Of a stretch of DNA of 64,000 bases, positions 7,467 to 17,900 are shown in pieces. Location: assembly GCA_016215625.1 (NCBI GenBank), contig JACRIW010000048.1:1-64000 (forward strand), written 5' to 3'. A program made the translations under genes and the position numbers. The DNA is from Candidatus Eiseniibacteriota bacterium (GTDB taxonomy: Bacteria; Eisenbacteria; RBG-16-71-46). The notes under the pieces are model-generated. The model worked only from the letters and a program-made list of their open reading frames with translations, ran no database searches and was not told the DNA's origin. Position 1 is the stretch's first letter; every line of letters begins with the position of its first letter.

Positions 7467-9986
7467 TCAGCGCGTGACGAAGATCTTCCGCGTCGCGGTG
7501 ACTTCGCCCGCGCGCACGCGCGCGAAATAGACCCCGCTCGGTGCGCGGCGGCCGTCCGGCAGGCGCAGGTCCCACTGCACGCGATGCGCCCCGGCGGCTT
7601 GCATGCGTGCCGGGAGCAGGTCGCGCACGAGACGCCCATTCACGTCGAGCAACTGGGCGGAGGCGACGGCGCCCGAACCGAGGCGGTACTCGAGCGTGAC
7701 CGGGCCGTGCGCGGGATTCGGCGCGGGCGCACGCAGGAAGAGTGCGCCTTCCGCCTGCGGTCCGGGCCCGGCCACGCTTCCCGGGGACAGCGTCCTGTTC
7801 CGCAGCCACTGGATGTGCGAACTGCCGTGCGATGCCGCGACGAGATCGAGATCGCCGTCGTCGTCGACGTCGGCGGCTGCGACCGACCCCGCCTGGGCCA
7901 TCACGCCGAAGCGCCCGGCGTTCTCGAGCGTCCCGGATCCCGGCAGGCCGCGGTGTACGGCCAGATGCGCCGAATACGACAGCGCCATCACGTCCTTTTC
8001 ACCGTCGCCGTCGACGTCCGCCACCGTGAGGCGCCGCGGCGTGTGAACGCTCGGGAAATCGACCGGCGCGTCGAAGGAACCGCCGCCGAGGTTCGGCAGC
8101 ACGGACAACACGCCGTTCTGCCCGGCCGAAACGATGTCGAGCTCACCGTCGCCCGTGATGTCCGTCAGCGCGACGTCCTGCGGCGGACCGACGGACGTGA
8201 GGAGGAGCAGCGAAGGATCGAAGCCGTACGCTCCGTCGCCCGGGAACACTTCGAACGTCGAGCTGCAGAGCATCGTCACCACGATGTCCGGAATGCCGTC
8301 CATGGTGACGTCCCCGATCGCGGCGCGCGAAGGGCAGGAGCCCGTGGCCGGGATGAACGTCGGGTTGGAGTACCCGCTCGAACTGAGATGCACGCTGATG
8401 CCGGGAGTGAACTGCGGACGCGAGGGCGCCCCGAGTCCCGGGGCGGTCTCGATGCCACCGCTGCACACGAGCACGATGTCGTCCTGCCCGTCACCGTCGA
8501 GGTTGCCGACCGCGATCGAGATGGGATACCCGGTGATGCTGCTGGACACGTCGGGACCGAAATCGCGGTTGTGGCCGTTCGGCATGATCAGCAGGCCGCC
8601 GCTCGTGAAGCACATGGCCACGTCCGGATAGTCGTCCGAGTCGAACTTGCCGACGGCGAGACCGCTCGGGGCCTGCGGGAGCGGATAGGACACCGGAAAG
8701 CCCAGCGTGTGGAAGGGCGTCTGCCAGAGCACGGACACGGCGGGATCCCCGTCCCCGCCCTGCACGAGGTCCGTGCGTCCGTCGAGGTCGAGGTCCGCGG
8801 CGAGCACTTCGGCGCCGAAACCGGCCGTGATGCGCTCGTCCTGCCCGAACGTGCCGGCGCCGTTTCCGTGGAACGCGAGGAGTCCGGCGCCGTCGCTCGA
8901 GTACGTCAGCAGGTCGAGCGGGCCCCCGTCCCAGTCCGCGAGCACGAGCGCGTCGTTCGCATGGACGTCCGGCAACAGGCCGAAATCGGGCGTGAACGCC
9001 CCGGTGCCGTCGCCCAGCAGCACGCGGGACTGGTTGCCTCCGAGGACGAGGTCGGGATGCGTGTCACCGTTCACGTCGGCGACTCGCAGGACGAAGGCCA
9101 CGCGTGCCGGATCGGCGCCGTGGAACGAGGGGTACGAGAATCCCCCCGCACCGTCGGCGAGGTACACGCCGACACCGTAGCCGTCACCGGAGCTCATGAG
9201 GAGGTCGCGCCGCCCGTCGTGGTCGACGTCGGCACACGCGAGGCTCGTGCCGTAGAGCGACGGATTGGGCAGCGTCCAGGTGGAGGTCGTCCCGCCACCG
9301 GGATCGGTGTACAGGATCGAGAGCACGTGAATGAAGTCGTGCGACAGCACGAGATCGTCGAGCCCGTCCCCGTTCAGGTCGCCGGCCGCGATCGCCGCCG
9401 GACCCGAGAGCGTCGCCTCCGAAAGCGGCGCGACGAGCGCTCCGCCGGGCGTCGCGAAATACTTCTGGAGGGACGCCGAGTAGTACGAGAGCGAGACGAG
9501 ATCGATCGGCGCGGCCCCATCGAGGTCGGCGGTCACGAGCCACAGCGCCCCGAAGGGGGCCGGGCGTGTGTACGAGGACGGGAAGGCGCCCGTGCCGTCG
9601 CCGGACAGCACGAGCAGTTCGTCGGCGGACGTCAGGCATGCGAGGTCGAGGTGGCCGTCGCCATCGAGGTCGGCCGAAAGCATCTCGTGCACGAGGGTCG
9701 TGAGCGGCAGTCGCGCGTTCTCCTCGAACTCGTGCGAAGGAGCCTGGCGCAGGAAGACGAGTTCCATGCCGGTCGAGGCGACGACGGCATCGATGCGCCC
9801 GTCCTCGTCGAAGTCGCCCGTCGCGAACGCGGAGTTCTGGAGCGAGGCCGGGAACTCACGGAAGGGCGCATTGAAAGGCGCGAGGGCGAGCGCGGGGGCC
9901 GCGAGCACGGCGCAGGCGAACCCCGTGAGTGCGACTGCGGCCCGAAGGCGGACGACGAATCCGGAGCGAACAGCTCGAACGGCCAT
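7467..9986 (-). CDS. Secreted FG-GAP/VCBS-repeat protein with FlgD-like C-terminus
   Basis: The 839-residue protein has a signal peptide and then about a dozen FG-GAP/VCBS repeats forming a beta-propeller. Each repeat has a calcium loop of the type DLDGDGHLDL, DVDHDGRRDL or DVDGDGEKDV. The last 80 residues are a FlgD-type Ig domain (LLDVNGRLVRDLL, then GVYFARVRAG), which in FCB bacteria is found at the C-terminus of exported proteins and is thought to act in surface retention or sorting. I placed the start at the ATG at 9986, just before the signal peptide, although the frame is open 93 codons further. It stands alone, with a terminator at its end. Binding partner unknown. Confidence 0.88.
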   Translation of the reverse strand: MAVRAVRSGFVVRLRAAVALTGFACAVLAAPALALAPFNAPFREFPASLQNSAFATGDFDEDGRIDAVVASTGMELVFLRQAPSHEFEENARLPLTTLVHEMLSADLDGDGHLDLACLTSADELLVLSGDGTGAFPSSYTRPAPFGALWLVTADLDGAAPIDLVSLSYYSASLQKYFATPGGALVAPLSEATLSGPAAIAAGDLNGDGLDDLVLSHDFIHVLSILYTDPGGGTTSTWTLPNPSLYGTSLACADVDHDGRRDLLMSSGDGYGVGVYLADGAGGFSYPSFHGADPARVAFVLRVADVNGDTHPDLVLGGNQSRVLLGDGTGAFTPDFGLLPDVHANDALVLADWDGGPLDLLTYSSDGAGLLAFHGNGAGTFGQDERITAGFGAEVLAADLDLDGRTDLVQGGDGDPAVSVLWQTPFHTLGFPVSYPLPQAPSGLAVGKFDSDDYPDVAMCFTSGGLLIMPNGHNRDFGPDVSSSITGYPISIAVGNLDGDGQDDIVLVCSGGIETAPGLGAPSRPQFTPGISVHLSSSGYSNPTFIPATGSCPSRAAIGDVTMDGIPDIVVTMLCSSTFEVFPGDGAYGFDPSLLLLTSVGPPQDVALTDITGDGELDIVSAGQNGVLSVLPNLGGGSFDAPVDFPSVHTPRRLTVADVDGDGEKDVMALSYSAHLAVHRGLPGSGTLENAGRFGVMAQAGSVAAADVDDDGDLDLVAASHGSSHIQWLRNRTLSPGSVAGPGPQAEGALFLRAPAPNPAHGPVTLEYRLGSGAVASAQLLDVNGRLVRDLLPARMQAAGAHRVQWDLRLPDGRRAPSGVYFARVRAGEVTATRKIFVTR

Positions 9987-10166
9987 GAGGGGACTCTCCG
10001 TGGGGGAAGGGTTGCGGGCACCATGACCGGCTGCGAGGTCCACCTCAAGAGCGAAGTACATCCATCCGAGGGCGGGGGCGAGCGATCGAGTTCCCGACCG
10101 GCATGACGTTTTCCCGTGCGGAACTCCGGCGCATGGGAGCAACCCTTCCGGCGCTCCCGGATGGGC

Positions 10167-10196
10167 TTGAGACTTCCTCGGGCACGCCCCTATCCT
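10167..10196 (+). promoter_or_regulatory. Sigma-70 promoter of the OPT transporter gene
   Basis: TTGAGA at 10167-10172 and TATCCT at 10191-10196 are separated by 18 bases. The ATG at 10228 is preceded by GGAGG. The expected transcript has a leader of about 25 bases. Confidence 0.6.
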
Positions 10197-10227
10197 GCCG
10201 CGTCGCGTACCCCACACCGGAGGATGC

Positions 10228-12237
10228 ATGGCGATCGAGTCGCTCACCGAAGAACAGGTCCGCACCTGGACGCGCGCGCAGAAGGATCGCTGGTGGCTGC
10301 AGAACGTCTACCGCGGCGACATGCCGCAGCTCACGTTCCGCGCCGCCCTCACCGGCTTCATCCTCGGCGGACTGCTCAGCGCGACGAACCTCTACGTCGG
10401 GGCCATGACGGGTTGGTCGCTCGGCGTCGGACTGACCTCCGTGATTCTTTCCTTCGCGATCTTCCGTGTCTTCGCGCGGCTCGGCGCGAACGACATGACC
10501 GTGCTCGAGAACAACGCCACGCAGTCCGTCGCGACCGCCGCGGGCTACATGACCGGGCCGCTCATCTCCGGCATGGCCGCGTACATGTGGATCGAGAACC
10601 GGCCGATGCCGTGGCTTCCGATGCTCGGCTTCAACGTCGTGTTGTCTCTGCTCGGCGTCCTCGTGGCTTTCCCCATGAAGCGCCTCTTCATCAACGACGA
10701 GCAGCAGCCCTTCCCGCAGGGCCGCGCGTGCGGCGTGGTGCTCGACACGCTCTACTCCGCCGATGCGGCGGTCGGGCTCTTCAAGGCGCGCGCGCTCGCG
10801 GGCGCCGCGGCGATCGCGGGGACCATCACGTTCCTCTCCGGTGAGAACTACATGAAGTGGCTCCAGGAGCGAGTGCTCGGGCGAGCGCACGCGTGGAAAC
10901 TGCCGCGCGAGCTGGATGCCTGGTACTACGACCTCGTCGAGAAAGGTTCGGCGCAGGTCATCCGGCTCGCGAACGTCGACATCCGCCAGCTGGGCCTGCG
11001 GCCCGCGATGGACTTCGCCATGTTCGGCGCCGGCGGCCTCATGGGCATCCGCACCGCGAGCAGCATGATGCTCGGCATGGTCGTCAACTTCGTGATCCTC
11101 GTGCCGTGGATGATCGCGCTCGGCGAGATCCTGCCCAAGTCCGGCTCGGTCGCCGAGGGCACGGCGGTCTTCGGCCGCGTGCACGTCGTGAACTCGTGGT
11201 CACTCTGGTGGGGCATCGCGATCATGGTCACCGCCTCGCTCGTGTCGCTGTTCGCGAAGCCGCAGATCTTCGTGGACGCCTTCCGCATGCTCACGCGCAG
11301 GCGCGCGGGCGCTTCCTCGACCGCGACGGAGCCGGACGTGCTCGCGGACATCGAACTACCGCTCTGGGTTTCGTACGCCGGCATCCCCGTCGTGGGCGGC
11401 ATCGGCGTGTGGATGGCGTGGTACTGGTTCGGCGTGCACCCGCTCTTCGGGGCGCTCGCCATTCCGCTCATCGTGCTGCTCACGCTCATCGCCGCGCGCA
11501 GCACGGCGATGACGAGCATCACCCCCACGGGCGCGCTCTCGAAGATCCCGCAGTTCACCTTCGGCGCCATGGACCCGACGCACCCGCCGACGAACCTCAT
11601 GACCGGCGTCATGTGCGTGGAGGTGTCGTCGAACGCGTCGAACCTGCTCATGGACATCAAACCCGGCTACATGCTCGGCGCGAAGCCGCGCCAGCAGGCG
11701 ATCGGGCATGCGATCGGCATCTTCGCCGGCGCGCTCGCCTCGACCCCGCTCTTCTACCTGCTCTTCCTCTCCGAGTGGAAGCCGGGCATGAACCTGCAGG
11801 CGGTCATGGCCCCCGAGGGCGGGCAGTTCAGTTTCCCCTCCGCCGTGCAGTGGAAGGGCGTCTCCGAGCTGGTCACGTCCATCTTCGCGCCGGGCGGTCA
11901 CGGCACGCTGCTCACGGGCTCGATCCTCACCTCGATGATCGTCGCGGCCGCGGTCGGACTCGTGTTCGAGGTCGCGCGCATCGTGACGAAGAACCGCTTC
12001 CCCTTGAGTCCGCTCGCCATCGGTCTCGGTGTCCTCGTGCCGCCGGACTCGGTCATCGCCATGTTCGCGGGCGCTTCGTTCTTCGCGATCATGGAGGCGA
12101 TCTACGGCCGCAGGCGCGAGTCCTTCGGCAACAAGCTGTGGCTGCAGACGCACGAGCCGATCTGCGCGGGACTCGTGGCGGGGGCCGCGCTCGTGGGCAT
12201 CGGCGACACGATGATCAAGGTGTTCGTGCTGCGCTGA
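10228..12237 (+). CDS. OPT-family oligopeptide/metal-chelate transporter
   Basis: The 669-residue integral membrane protein starts with a soluble segment (about 1-35) and has some 14-16 hydrophobic segments. It shows the OPT signature GFILGGLLSATNLYVGAMTGWSLGVG near the N-terminus, and in the second half ALSKIPQFTFGAMDPTHPPTNLMTG. OPT proteins are proton-coupled importers of peptides or metal-peptide chelates in the inner membrane. The length is normal for a bacterial OPT. It is transcribed alone from a promoter at 10167-10196. The substrate cannot be told from sequence. Confidence 0.92.
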   Translation: MAIESLTEEQVRTWTRAQKDRWWLQNVYRGDMPQLTFRAALTGFILGGLLSATNLYVGAMTGWSLGVGLTSVILSFAIFRVFARLGANDMTVLENNATQSVATAAGYMTGPLISGMAAYMWIENRPMPWLPMLGFNVVLSLLGVLVAFPMKRLFINDEQQPFPQGRACGVVLDTLYSADAAVGLFKARALAGAAAIAGTITFLSGENYMKWLQERVLGRAHAWKLPRELDAWYYDLVEKGSAQVIRLANVDIRQLGLRPAMDFAMFGAGGLMGIRTASSMMLGMVVNFVILVPWMIALGEILPKSGSVAEGTAVFGRVHVVNSWSLWWGIAIMVTASLVSLFAKPQIFVDAFRMLTRRRAGASSTATEPDVLADIELPLWVSYAGIPVVGGIGVWMAWYWFGVHPLFGALAIPLIVLLTLIAARSTAMTSITPTGALSKIPQFTFGAMDPTHPPTNLMTGVMCVEVSSNASNLLMDIKPGYMLGAKPRQQAIGHAIGIFAGALASTPLFYLLFLSEWKPGMNLQAVMAPEGGQFSFPSAVQWKGVSELVTSIFAPGGHGTLLTGSILTSMIVAAAVGLVFEVARIVTKNRFPLSPLAIGLGVLVPPDSVIAMFAGASFFAIMEAIYGRRRESFGNKLWLQTHEPICAGLVAGAALVGIGDTMIKVFVLR

Positions 12238-12352
12238 CCGCGCCGCGCACGCCTGTCGAGAGCGTGACGAATCGCAGGCACGCCCAGCGGCATCTGTGGG
12301 ACTGTCCGCCGCAGTCCATCCCGACGCTCCGCCCCGTTTCGCCGGAGGAAAC

Positions 12353-13261
12353 ATGTCCATCCGCCCCGTTCGCCGCATCGTCGAAGCCACGCCCACCGTC
12401 GAAGGCGCCGGCGTGAAGCTGCGCCGCGCGTTCGGGTTCGGCGACACCGACGAGACCGACCCGTTCCTGCTCTTCGACGACTTCCGCAACGACGTGCCCG
12501 CGGACTTCATGGCCGGCTTTCCGTGGCATCCGCACCGTGGCATCGAGACCATCACGTACGTGCTCGCCGGTTCGGTCACGCACGCCGACAGCCTCGGCAA
12601 CGAGGGACTGCTCGGGGCCGGAGACGTGCAGTGGATGACCGCGGGACGCGGCATCATGCATCAGGAAATGCCCAAGGGGGACGCCCTCGGCCGCGTGCAC
12701 GGCTTCCAGCTGTGGGCGAATCTTCCCTCGTCGCTCAAGATGACGGCGCCCCGGTACCAGGACGTCGCCTCGAAGGACATTCCGGAGATCACGGACGACG
12801 ACGGTACGCGCGTGCGCGTCATCGTCGGTGACTTCTGGGGCAAGAAGGGGCCGGTGGACGGCATCGCCGCCGAGCCGCAGTACGTCGACGTGTGGGTGCC
12901 GCCGGGCAAGCGCAAGACGCTGCCGATCGACACGCGCCGGAACGCCTTCGCGTACGTGTTCGAAGGCGGCGGCACGTTCCGCGATTCGTCGGCGCCGCAG
13001 GGCGTGCTGCACGAGGTGCAGAAGGACGGCGAAGAAGTCGTCGTGCGCGAGCAGGCGGGCGATCGCAATCTCGTGATGTTCGGCTCCGGCGACGAGATCG
13101 TCGTGCAGGCCGGAGAGCAGGGCATCCGCTTCCTGCTGTGCTCCGGCCGTCCGATCGAGGAGCCCGTGGCGTGGTACGGGCCGATCGTGATGAACACGAA
13201 CGACGAACTGCGTCAGGCCATCACCGAACTGCGCTCGGGGACGTTCATCCGGCCGGAGTGA
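12353..13261 (+). CDS. Pirin-family protein
   Basis: The 302-residue cytoplasmic protein is a bicupin of the pirin family. The N-terminal cupin carries the metal ligands in PWHPHRGIETITYVL (H59, H61) and in the downstream GRGIMHQEMP stretch. The C-terminal cupin has the pirin-type segment ending with an RFLLCSGRPIEEPVAWYGPIVMN block. Family members include quercetinases and redox-responsive regulators, so the activity is uncertain. GAGGAA lies just upstream of the ATG at 12353. Its 3' end overlaps the convergent nitronate monooxygenase gene by 17 bases. Confidence 0.92.
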   Translation: MSIRPVRRIVEATPTVEGAGVKLRRAFGFGDTDETDPFLLFDDFRNDVPADFMAGFPWHPHRGIETITYVLAGSVTHADSLGNEGLLGAGDVQWMTAGRGIMHQEMPKGDALGRVHGFQLWANLPSSLKMTAPRYQDVASKDIPEITDDDGTRVRVIVGDFWGKKGPVDGIAAEPQYVDVWVPPGKRKTLPIDTRRNAFAYVFEGGGTFRDSSAPQGVLHEVQKDGEEVVVREQAGDRNLVMFGSGDEIVVQAGEQGIRFLLCSGRPIEEPVAWYGPIVMNTNDELRQAITELRSGTFIRPE

Positions 13262-14642
13262 CCGCCGCAGGCGACAGCAACCACTGCAGCGCATCGCCTG
13301 CGGAGTAGCGGGTCCGCCCGTCGAGGAACCGGCCGAGTCGCACGAGTTCGTCGCCGCTGGTGACGAGCGGCGGCTCGGCGGGCCCGTCCTTGCGCTCCTG
13401 CGGCTGGCCGATGGTCGAGAGCAGCGCGTTGCAGAGACACTTGCGCCCCACCGTCTCCTCGATCGCTCCGCCCTTCGCCACGAACTCGGCTTCGGGTTCG
13501 CTCGGGCAGCGGTAGCCGACACGGCCGTTCGGCATCGCGTACGCGACGCGCAGGTAGCCGAGGTCGCAGACGCGCTTGCGGTTCACCTTCGTGGCCGGGT
13601 CACCATCCCACTGCACGACCTTGAACGGGAATCCCGTCGGCGAAGCGAGTGCGTCCGTCTTCACGTCGGCTTTCCCCTGCACGACGGCGGCGAGCACGGA
13701 GCGCTTGAGTTCGGGCGTGATGCCGGACTCGTCGCAGTAGGCGAACAACGTGCCCACCTGGATGCCCTGCGCACCGAGCGCGCGGGCCTGCGCGAGGCCT
13801 TCCGGCGTGCCGGTGCCTCCCGCGATCCAGAACGGCAGGCCGAGTTCGGCGATCTTGGCGAAGTCCGCATCGTCGCGTTCGCCGTAGATGGGTTAGCCGC
13901 GGTCGTTGAGCTTGAGCTCTCCGCGCGGCGGCGCATTGTGCCCGCCGGCGGTCGGCCCTTCGACCACGAAGCCGTCCACGCGGCCGTCGGCCTTGCGCAC
14001 GAGCATGGTCGCGAGCGAGTGGCTCGAGATGATGGGCAGGAACTTCGGGCGCTTCAGCGGCGGCGGGGTGCCTTCCCAGTGGACGCGTGGATCGAGCGAG
14101 AACACCTCGGGCGTGTCCGCCTGGCGGTCCTCGACCTCGAGCCGGACGGCGACCATGCGCTGCTCCGCGAAGGCGTCGAGCACCTTGGGGATTTCACGCG
14201 GGATACCGGCGCCCATGAGCACGAAGTCCACGCCCGCGAGCATCGCGCCGTAGAGCAGCGCGAGGTTCGGGAGCTGGACCTTCGTGAGGAGGTTGACGCC
14301 GACGGGGCCGTCGTGGCCCTCCTTGGCGAGATGCACTTCGACGAACGCCGCGAGGATCGCGAGCTGCTCGCGGCCCTTGTCCACGATGTGCTGGTACATG
14401 GGCAGCTGCTTGTACGGCGTGCCGGGCGGACGTCCTTCCGGGCGGAAGAACTGCTGCATCACGCGCTCGGCCACACCCGGGATCGGGAATGCGGCCATGG
14501 CGCGGCGCATGTGGCCACCGGGATCGCCGTCCTGGAGACGGCGCACGAAGACGGTGTCCACGACCGTGCAGGACACGACGCCCAGTTGACCGAGGCTCGA
14601 AACCGCGCGCGCGAGCGTCCAGTTGGACACACCGACTCCCAT
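13245..14642 (-). pseudogene. Nitronate monooxygenase-like gene interrupted by in-frame TAA
   Basis: A flavin (FMN) TIM-barrel protein of the nitronate monooxygenase/2-nitropropane dioxygenase family (about 466 codons) is split by a single in-frame TAA at 13893-13895. Upstream codons encode IIQGGMGVGVSNWTLARAV and the barrel. Downstream codons, in the same frame, encode PIYGERDDADFAKIAELG, the FMN phosphate loop FWIAGGTGTPEGL and GIQVGTLFAY. There is no other lesion. The N-terminus is also uncertain: PAIIQGG continues upstream of the ATG at 14642 in frame, where no ATG, GTG or TTG with a ribosome-binding site is visible. It could be a recent pseudogene or a sequencing error; function would be oxidation of nitronates. 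Confidence 0.8.
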
Positions 14643-14956
14643 GCCGCCCTGAATGATGGCGGGAAGTGCCGGGCTGGGCTGCGGCTCGCCTTCCGTGGAC
14701 TGCGTGGGGAAAGTCAGGGGGAGCGCTTTCGATCGAGTGAGTGTCGGGCACCTCGTGCGCCCGCCTGGCCCTTTGCCAAGTGCCGCAGCATAACCGAGCC
14801 CGGCCCGAAAGTAACCCCAGTTTCATCCCGCCGAACCACTTTGCGGGCTCCTCCGCCCGGGGACGAAACGGGGCGAAGCGGGCGATTGCGCTCGCATTCG
14901 CCCCATGGGGTGGCTCCGGGATCCGCTCGAAAGGGTCGCCCGGCCTCCCCCGAGCT
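14643..14956. other. Intergenic region upstream of the broken monooxygenase
   Basis: Of these 314 bases, the part next to 14643 keeps the monooxygenase reading frame open (PSPALPAIIQGG), so the real start probably lies in it. A hairpin at 14870-14904 is the likely terminator of the dehydrogenase-cytochrome gene. I see no other gene or repeat. Confidence 0.5.
14870..14904 (-). terminator. Terminator of the dehydrogenase-cytochrome gene
   Basis: GGGGCGAA pairs with TTCGCCCC (8 base pairs). Inside, GCGGGC pairs with GCTCGC (6 pairs, one G-U), with one bulged base and a 6-base loop. On the minus strand the stem is followed by GTTTCGT, a weak T-tract. It is 53 bases past the stop of the gene ending at 14957. 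Confidence 0.55.
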
Positions 14957-17900
14957 TCACCTCAACCGGACGAGTCGCTGCACGAGGCGTGTGCGGTCGG
15001 TCGGGACGACGGCCCAGAACACGCCGGCGCCGACGTCGCGTCCGGTCGCGTCGCGGCCGTCCCAGAACAGCCGGTGCTCACCCGCGGCGAGCCGGCCGCG
15101 CGGTTGCCGCACGACGATGCGCCCGGTCACGTCCACGATCTCGAGCGTGACGTCCTGCTCGACCGGCAACGCGAGCGCCACCTGCAGCGAGCCGCGGAAC
15201 GGGTTCGAGATCGCGCGCAGCGAGGCCTGCTTCGGCACCGCCGGGCGCGGCGTGTCGAGCACGTCGAACACGAGCGAGTCGCGCGCCATCAGCACCGGCG
15301 GCGACTTGCGGTTCGCCGCCCACGCCGCATGGAATGCGGTGCCGGCCGTGTTCGTGACGTTTTCGTCGCGCAGGAACTCGACGTACTCCTTCGACGAGCT
15401 CTGGTACCACAGCGTCGCCGAGACCGAGCGCGCCGTGGAGGGCAGCGCGTACGTCGCGAGGTCGAAGTTCTGCCCGTCGGCGTAGCGCGTGCCCGGCACC
15501 TCGGGGTCCACCGGCATGCCGCCGAACGCATGGAACGCCGCGTTCGTGAACCCCGCCGGAGGGATGCGGTTGTCCTTGTAGACCGAGTCGTTGAGCGTGA
15601 AGTGGAAGCTCGGTCCCGCGCTCATGCCGAGCGTCGAAGCGAGCCGCGACGAGATCCCCAGGTGCATCTCGTACACGCGCGCCGAGCCGTCGTGCGCCAG
15701 CACGCCGGTCGCCGTGTCGTACGGCGCCGACTGGTAGACCACCTGTCCGTTCGCGTCGCGCGCCGTGACGCTGATCCACATGCGGCGCCCTTCGGGGTAG
15801 CCGGTCGGCAGCTTGTGGCCCGTGTGGTTCGTCACCTTCACCGTCGCGAGGAAGCTGTCGCCGGCCGCCGTCACCGTCGCGCGCACGGTCGCCGCCGCCT
15901 GCAGCATCGCCGTCGCACGCGAGGCGCCCGAGGCGATCGCCGCCGCGTCCGTCTCTCCCGGGTAGAGCGTCTGGATCACGCCGCCCATCCACGCGTTGCC
16001 GCCCGTGAAGTCGTGCAGCGGAAGGTTGTTGCGCACCGGCACGTCGGGAGCGTTCGCGCCCTTGCCCGTCACCTTGCGCATGTGACAGTCCTGGCACGAC
16101 GAGACGATCCCCCCGGGAGCGTTGCCCGCGAACTCCGGTGCGTACACGCCCTGCGGGAACGCGCTGTTCAGCCACTCGCTGTACGTGCGCTCGAGCGGCA
16201 TCAGCACCGACGCGTGCATCGAGTCGGGCGCCGCGTCGAACGGCGCGGGCTCGTAGCGCCGCTCGCCCCGGCGCACGAACACCGGGTTCGACACGTCGTG
16301 GCATGTCGCGCAGATCTCGCTCTTCGAGTGGAACGCCGACTGCAGCCACGAGTGCGGCGTCACCGGATCGCTGAATGGCCCGCGCCGGCGCGTGTTCGGG
16401 TCCACGACGTACTGCCCCGTGCCGCGCGTCACCGGCACGTGCGCCGGGAACATCGCCCCGAGCAGCGCCTGGTCCTCCGGCGGCGAGACGCCCGGCTGGT
16501 AGATCGGGTCCACCATGCGGTGGCAGAAGTCGCACGAGACGCCGTCGCGGTTCGACGCGTCGATCGACGCGCCGTTCGTCGGCTGGCTCTTGCCCGAGAG
16601 CCACGCCATCGGCACGTGGCAACGCAGGCACAGGTCGCCCGAAGAGGGCGCGTCCTGCTCCGCCACCGCCAGGCACGCGTAGAAGATCGGGTCGCGACCC
16701 GCGTGCGCCATCATCGTGCCCTTGAACCCGTGACCCGGCTCGACGTTCGCGTCGTAGCCGCCGTGGCAGCTCGTGCAGTTCGAGCTGTTCGAGAACGTCC
16801 CCGCGCTCAAGGGCTGCGAGCCCGGAAGCTGGAAGTCGCGCAGCGTCGTCGGTGCCTTGCCGCCCGGCGTCCGCACGATCGTGAAGTCCGCGTTGCTCGA
16901 GTCCGCACCCACGTTGCCCGCCGTGTCGTGCGCACGCACGCGCACGCGCGCACCCGTGCTCGGGGTGTTGTGCACCGGCCACGTGAAGCTGCCCGTGTTC
17001 GACAGGTCGAGCGCCAGCGGGATCCACCGCCCCCCCGCGCTCTCCTTGTAGTCCACGTCCACGCTCGTCACGCCGATGTTGTCGCTCGCCGTCCACGTGA
17101 TCGCGTGCGACGAACCACCCGTCCACGCCTCGCCCCCGTTCGGTGACGTCACGTTCACGCTCGGAGCGGTGTCCACCGGGTTCCAGTTGCCGCCGCCGAA
17201 ATCGTCGAAGATCGACGACGAGTTCCCCGTCAACGTCAACCCGAGACGGCCACCGTTCGCGTAGTACGGCCAGCCGGTCACCGACACGGTGCCGAGCAGG
17301 ATGCCGCTCTTGTAGACCTCGACCGTGCCGTTGGCGAAGGCGCGCGCGCCGAACTGGTCACCCGCGCCGAAGCTGGCGCTGTTGATCACGCCGCGAGTCG
17401 CCCAGCCCTGCGTCGGGTGGTACGTGGAGACGGTGATCTTCGAGAGCGTCGGCTCGTAGCGCACCTCGATGTGACCGCTGCTCCAGGTCGTGCCCTGCAG
17501 CTTGAGCATGAGGTCGAGTTCCGTCGCGTTCGGCGTCACGGCCTGCAGCGTGAGGAAGCACTCCTGATCGGGCCCGTAGGTCCCGCCGTTGTAGACCGTC
17601 GTCGCGCTCAGGCTGATCTGCCGCATCGTGTTCGAATTGATCGACAGCCCGGCCGCGTCGTCGAGCCACAGTGCGCCGAGCGAGCCGTTCGCTCGATTGA
17701 AGTCGTCGAGTACCGCGCTCGTCGGGAAGCTCGAGGTCGCGCCCACGGTGATGGGCACCGTGGCGAGCGACGAACCGCCCTGTCCGTCGTTGACGGTGAG
17801 CGCCGCCGTGTAGTTGCCGGCGATCTGGTAGGTGTGGAGCGGATTGGGCTGCGACGAAACCCCGCCGTCCCCGAAAGACCACGCGTACGTCAGCGTGTTG

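Noticed and set aside
7467-9986. VCBS repeats as a tandem DNA repeat or CRISPR-like array
   Set aside because: The repetition is at the protein level in about 60-residue units with diverged DNA; no identical DNA repeats and spacers are present.
14741-17146. Plus-strand open frame opposite the dehydrogenase-cytochrome gene (about 800 codons)
   Set aside because: Arg-rich and repetitive with no motifs; the opposite strand encodes five CxxCH motifs and a FlgD domain.
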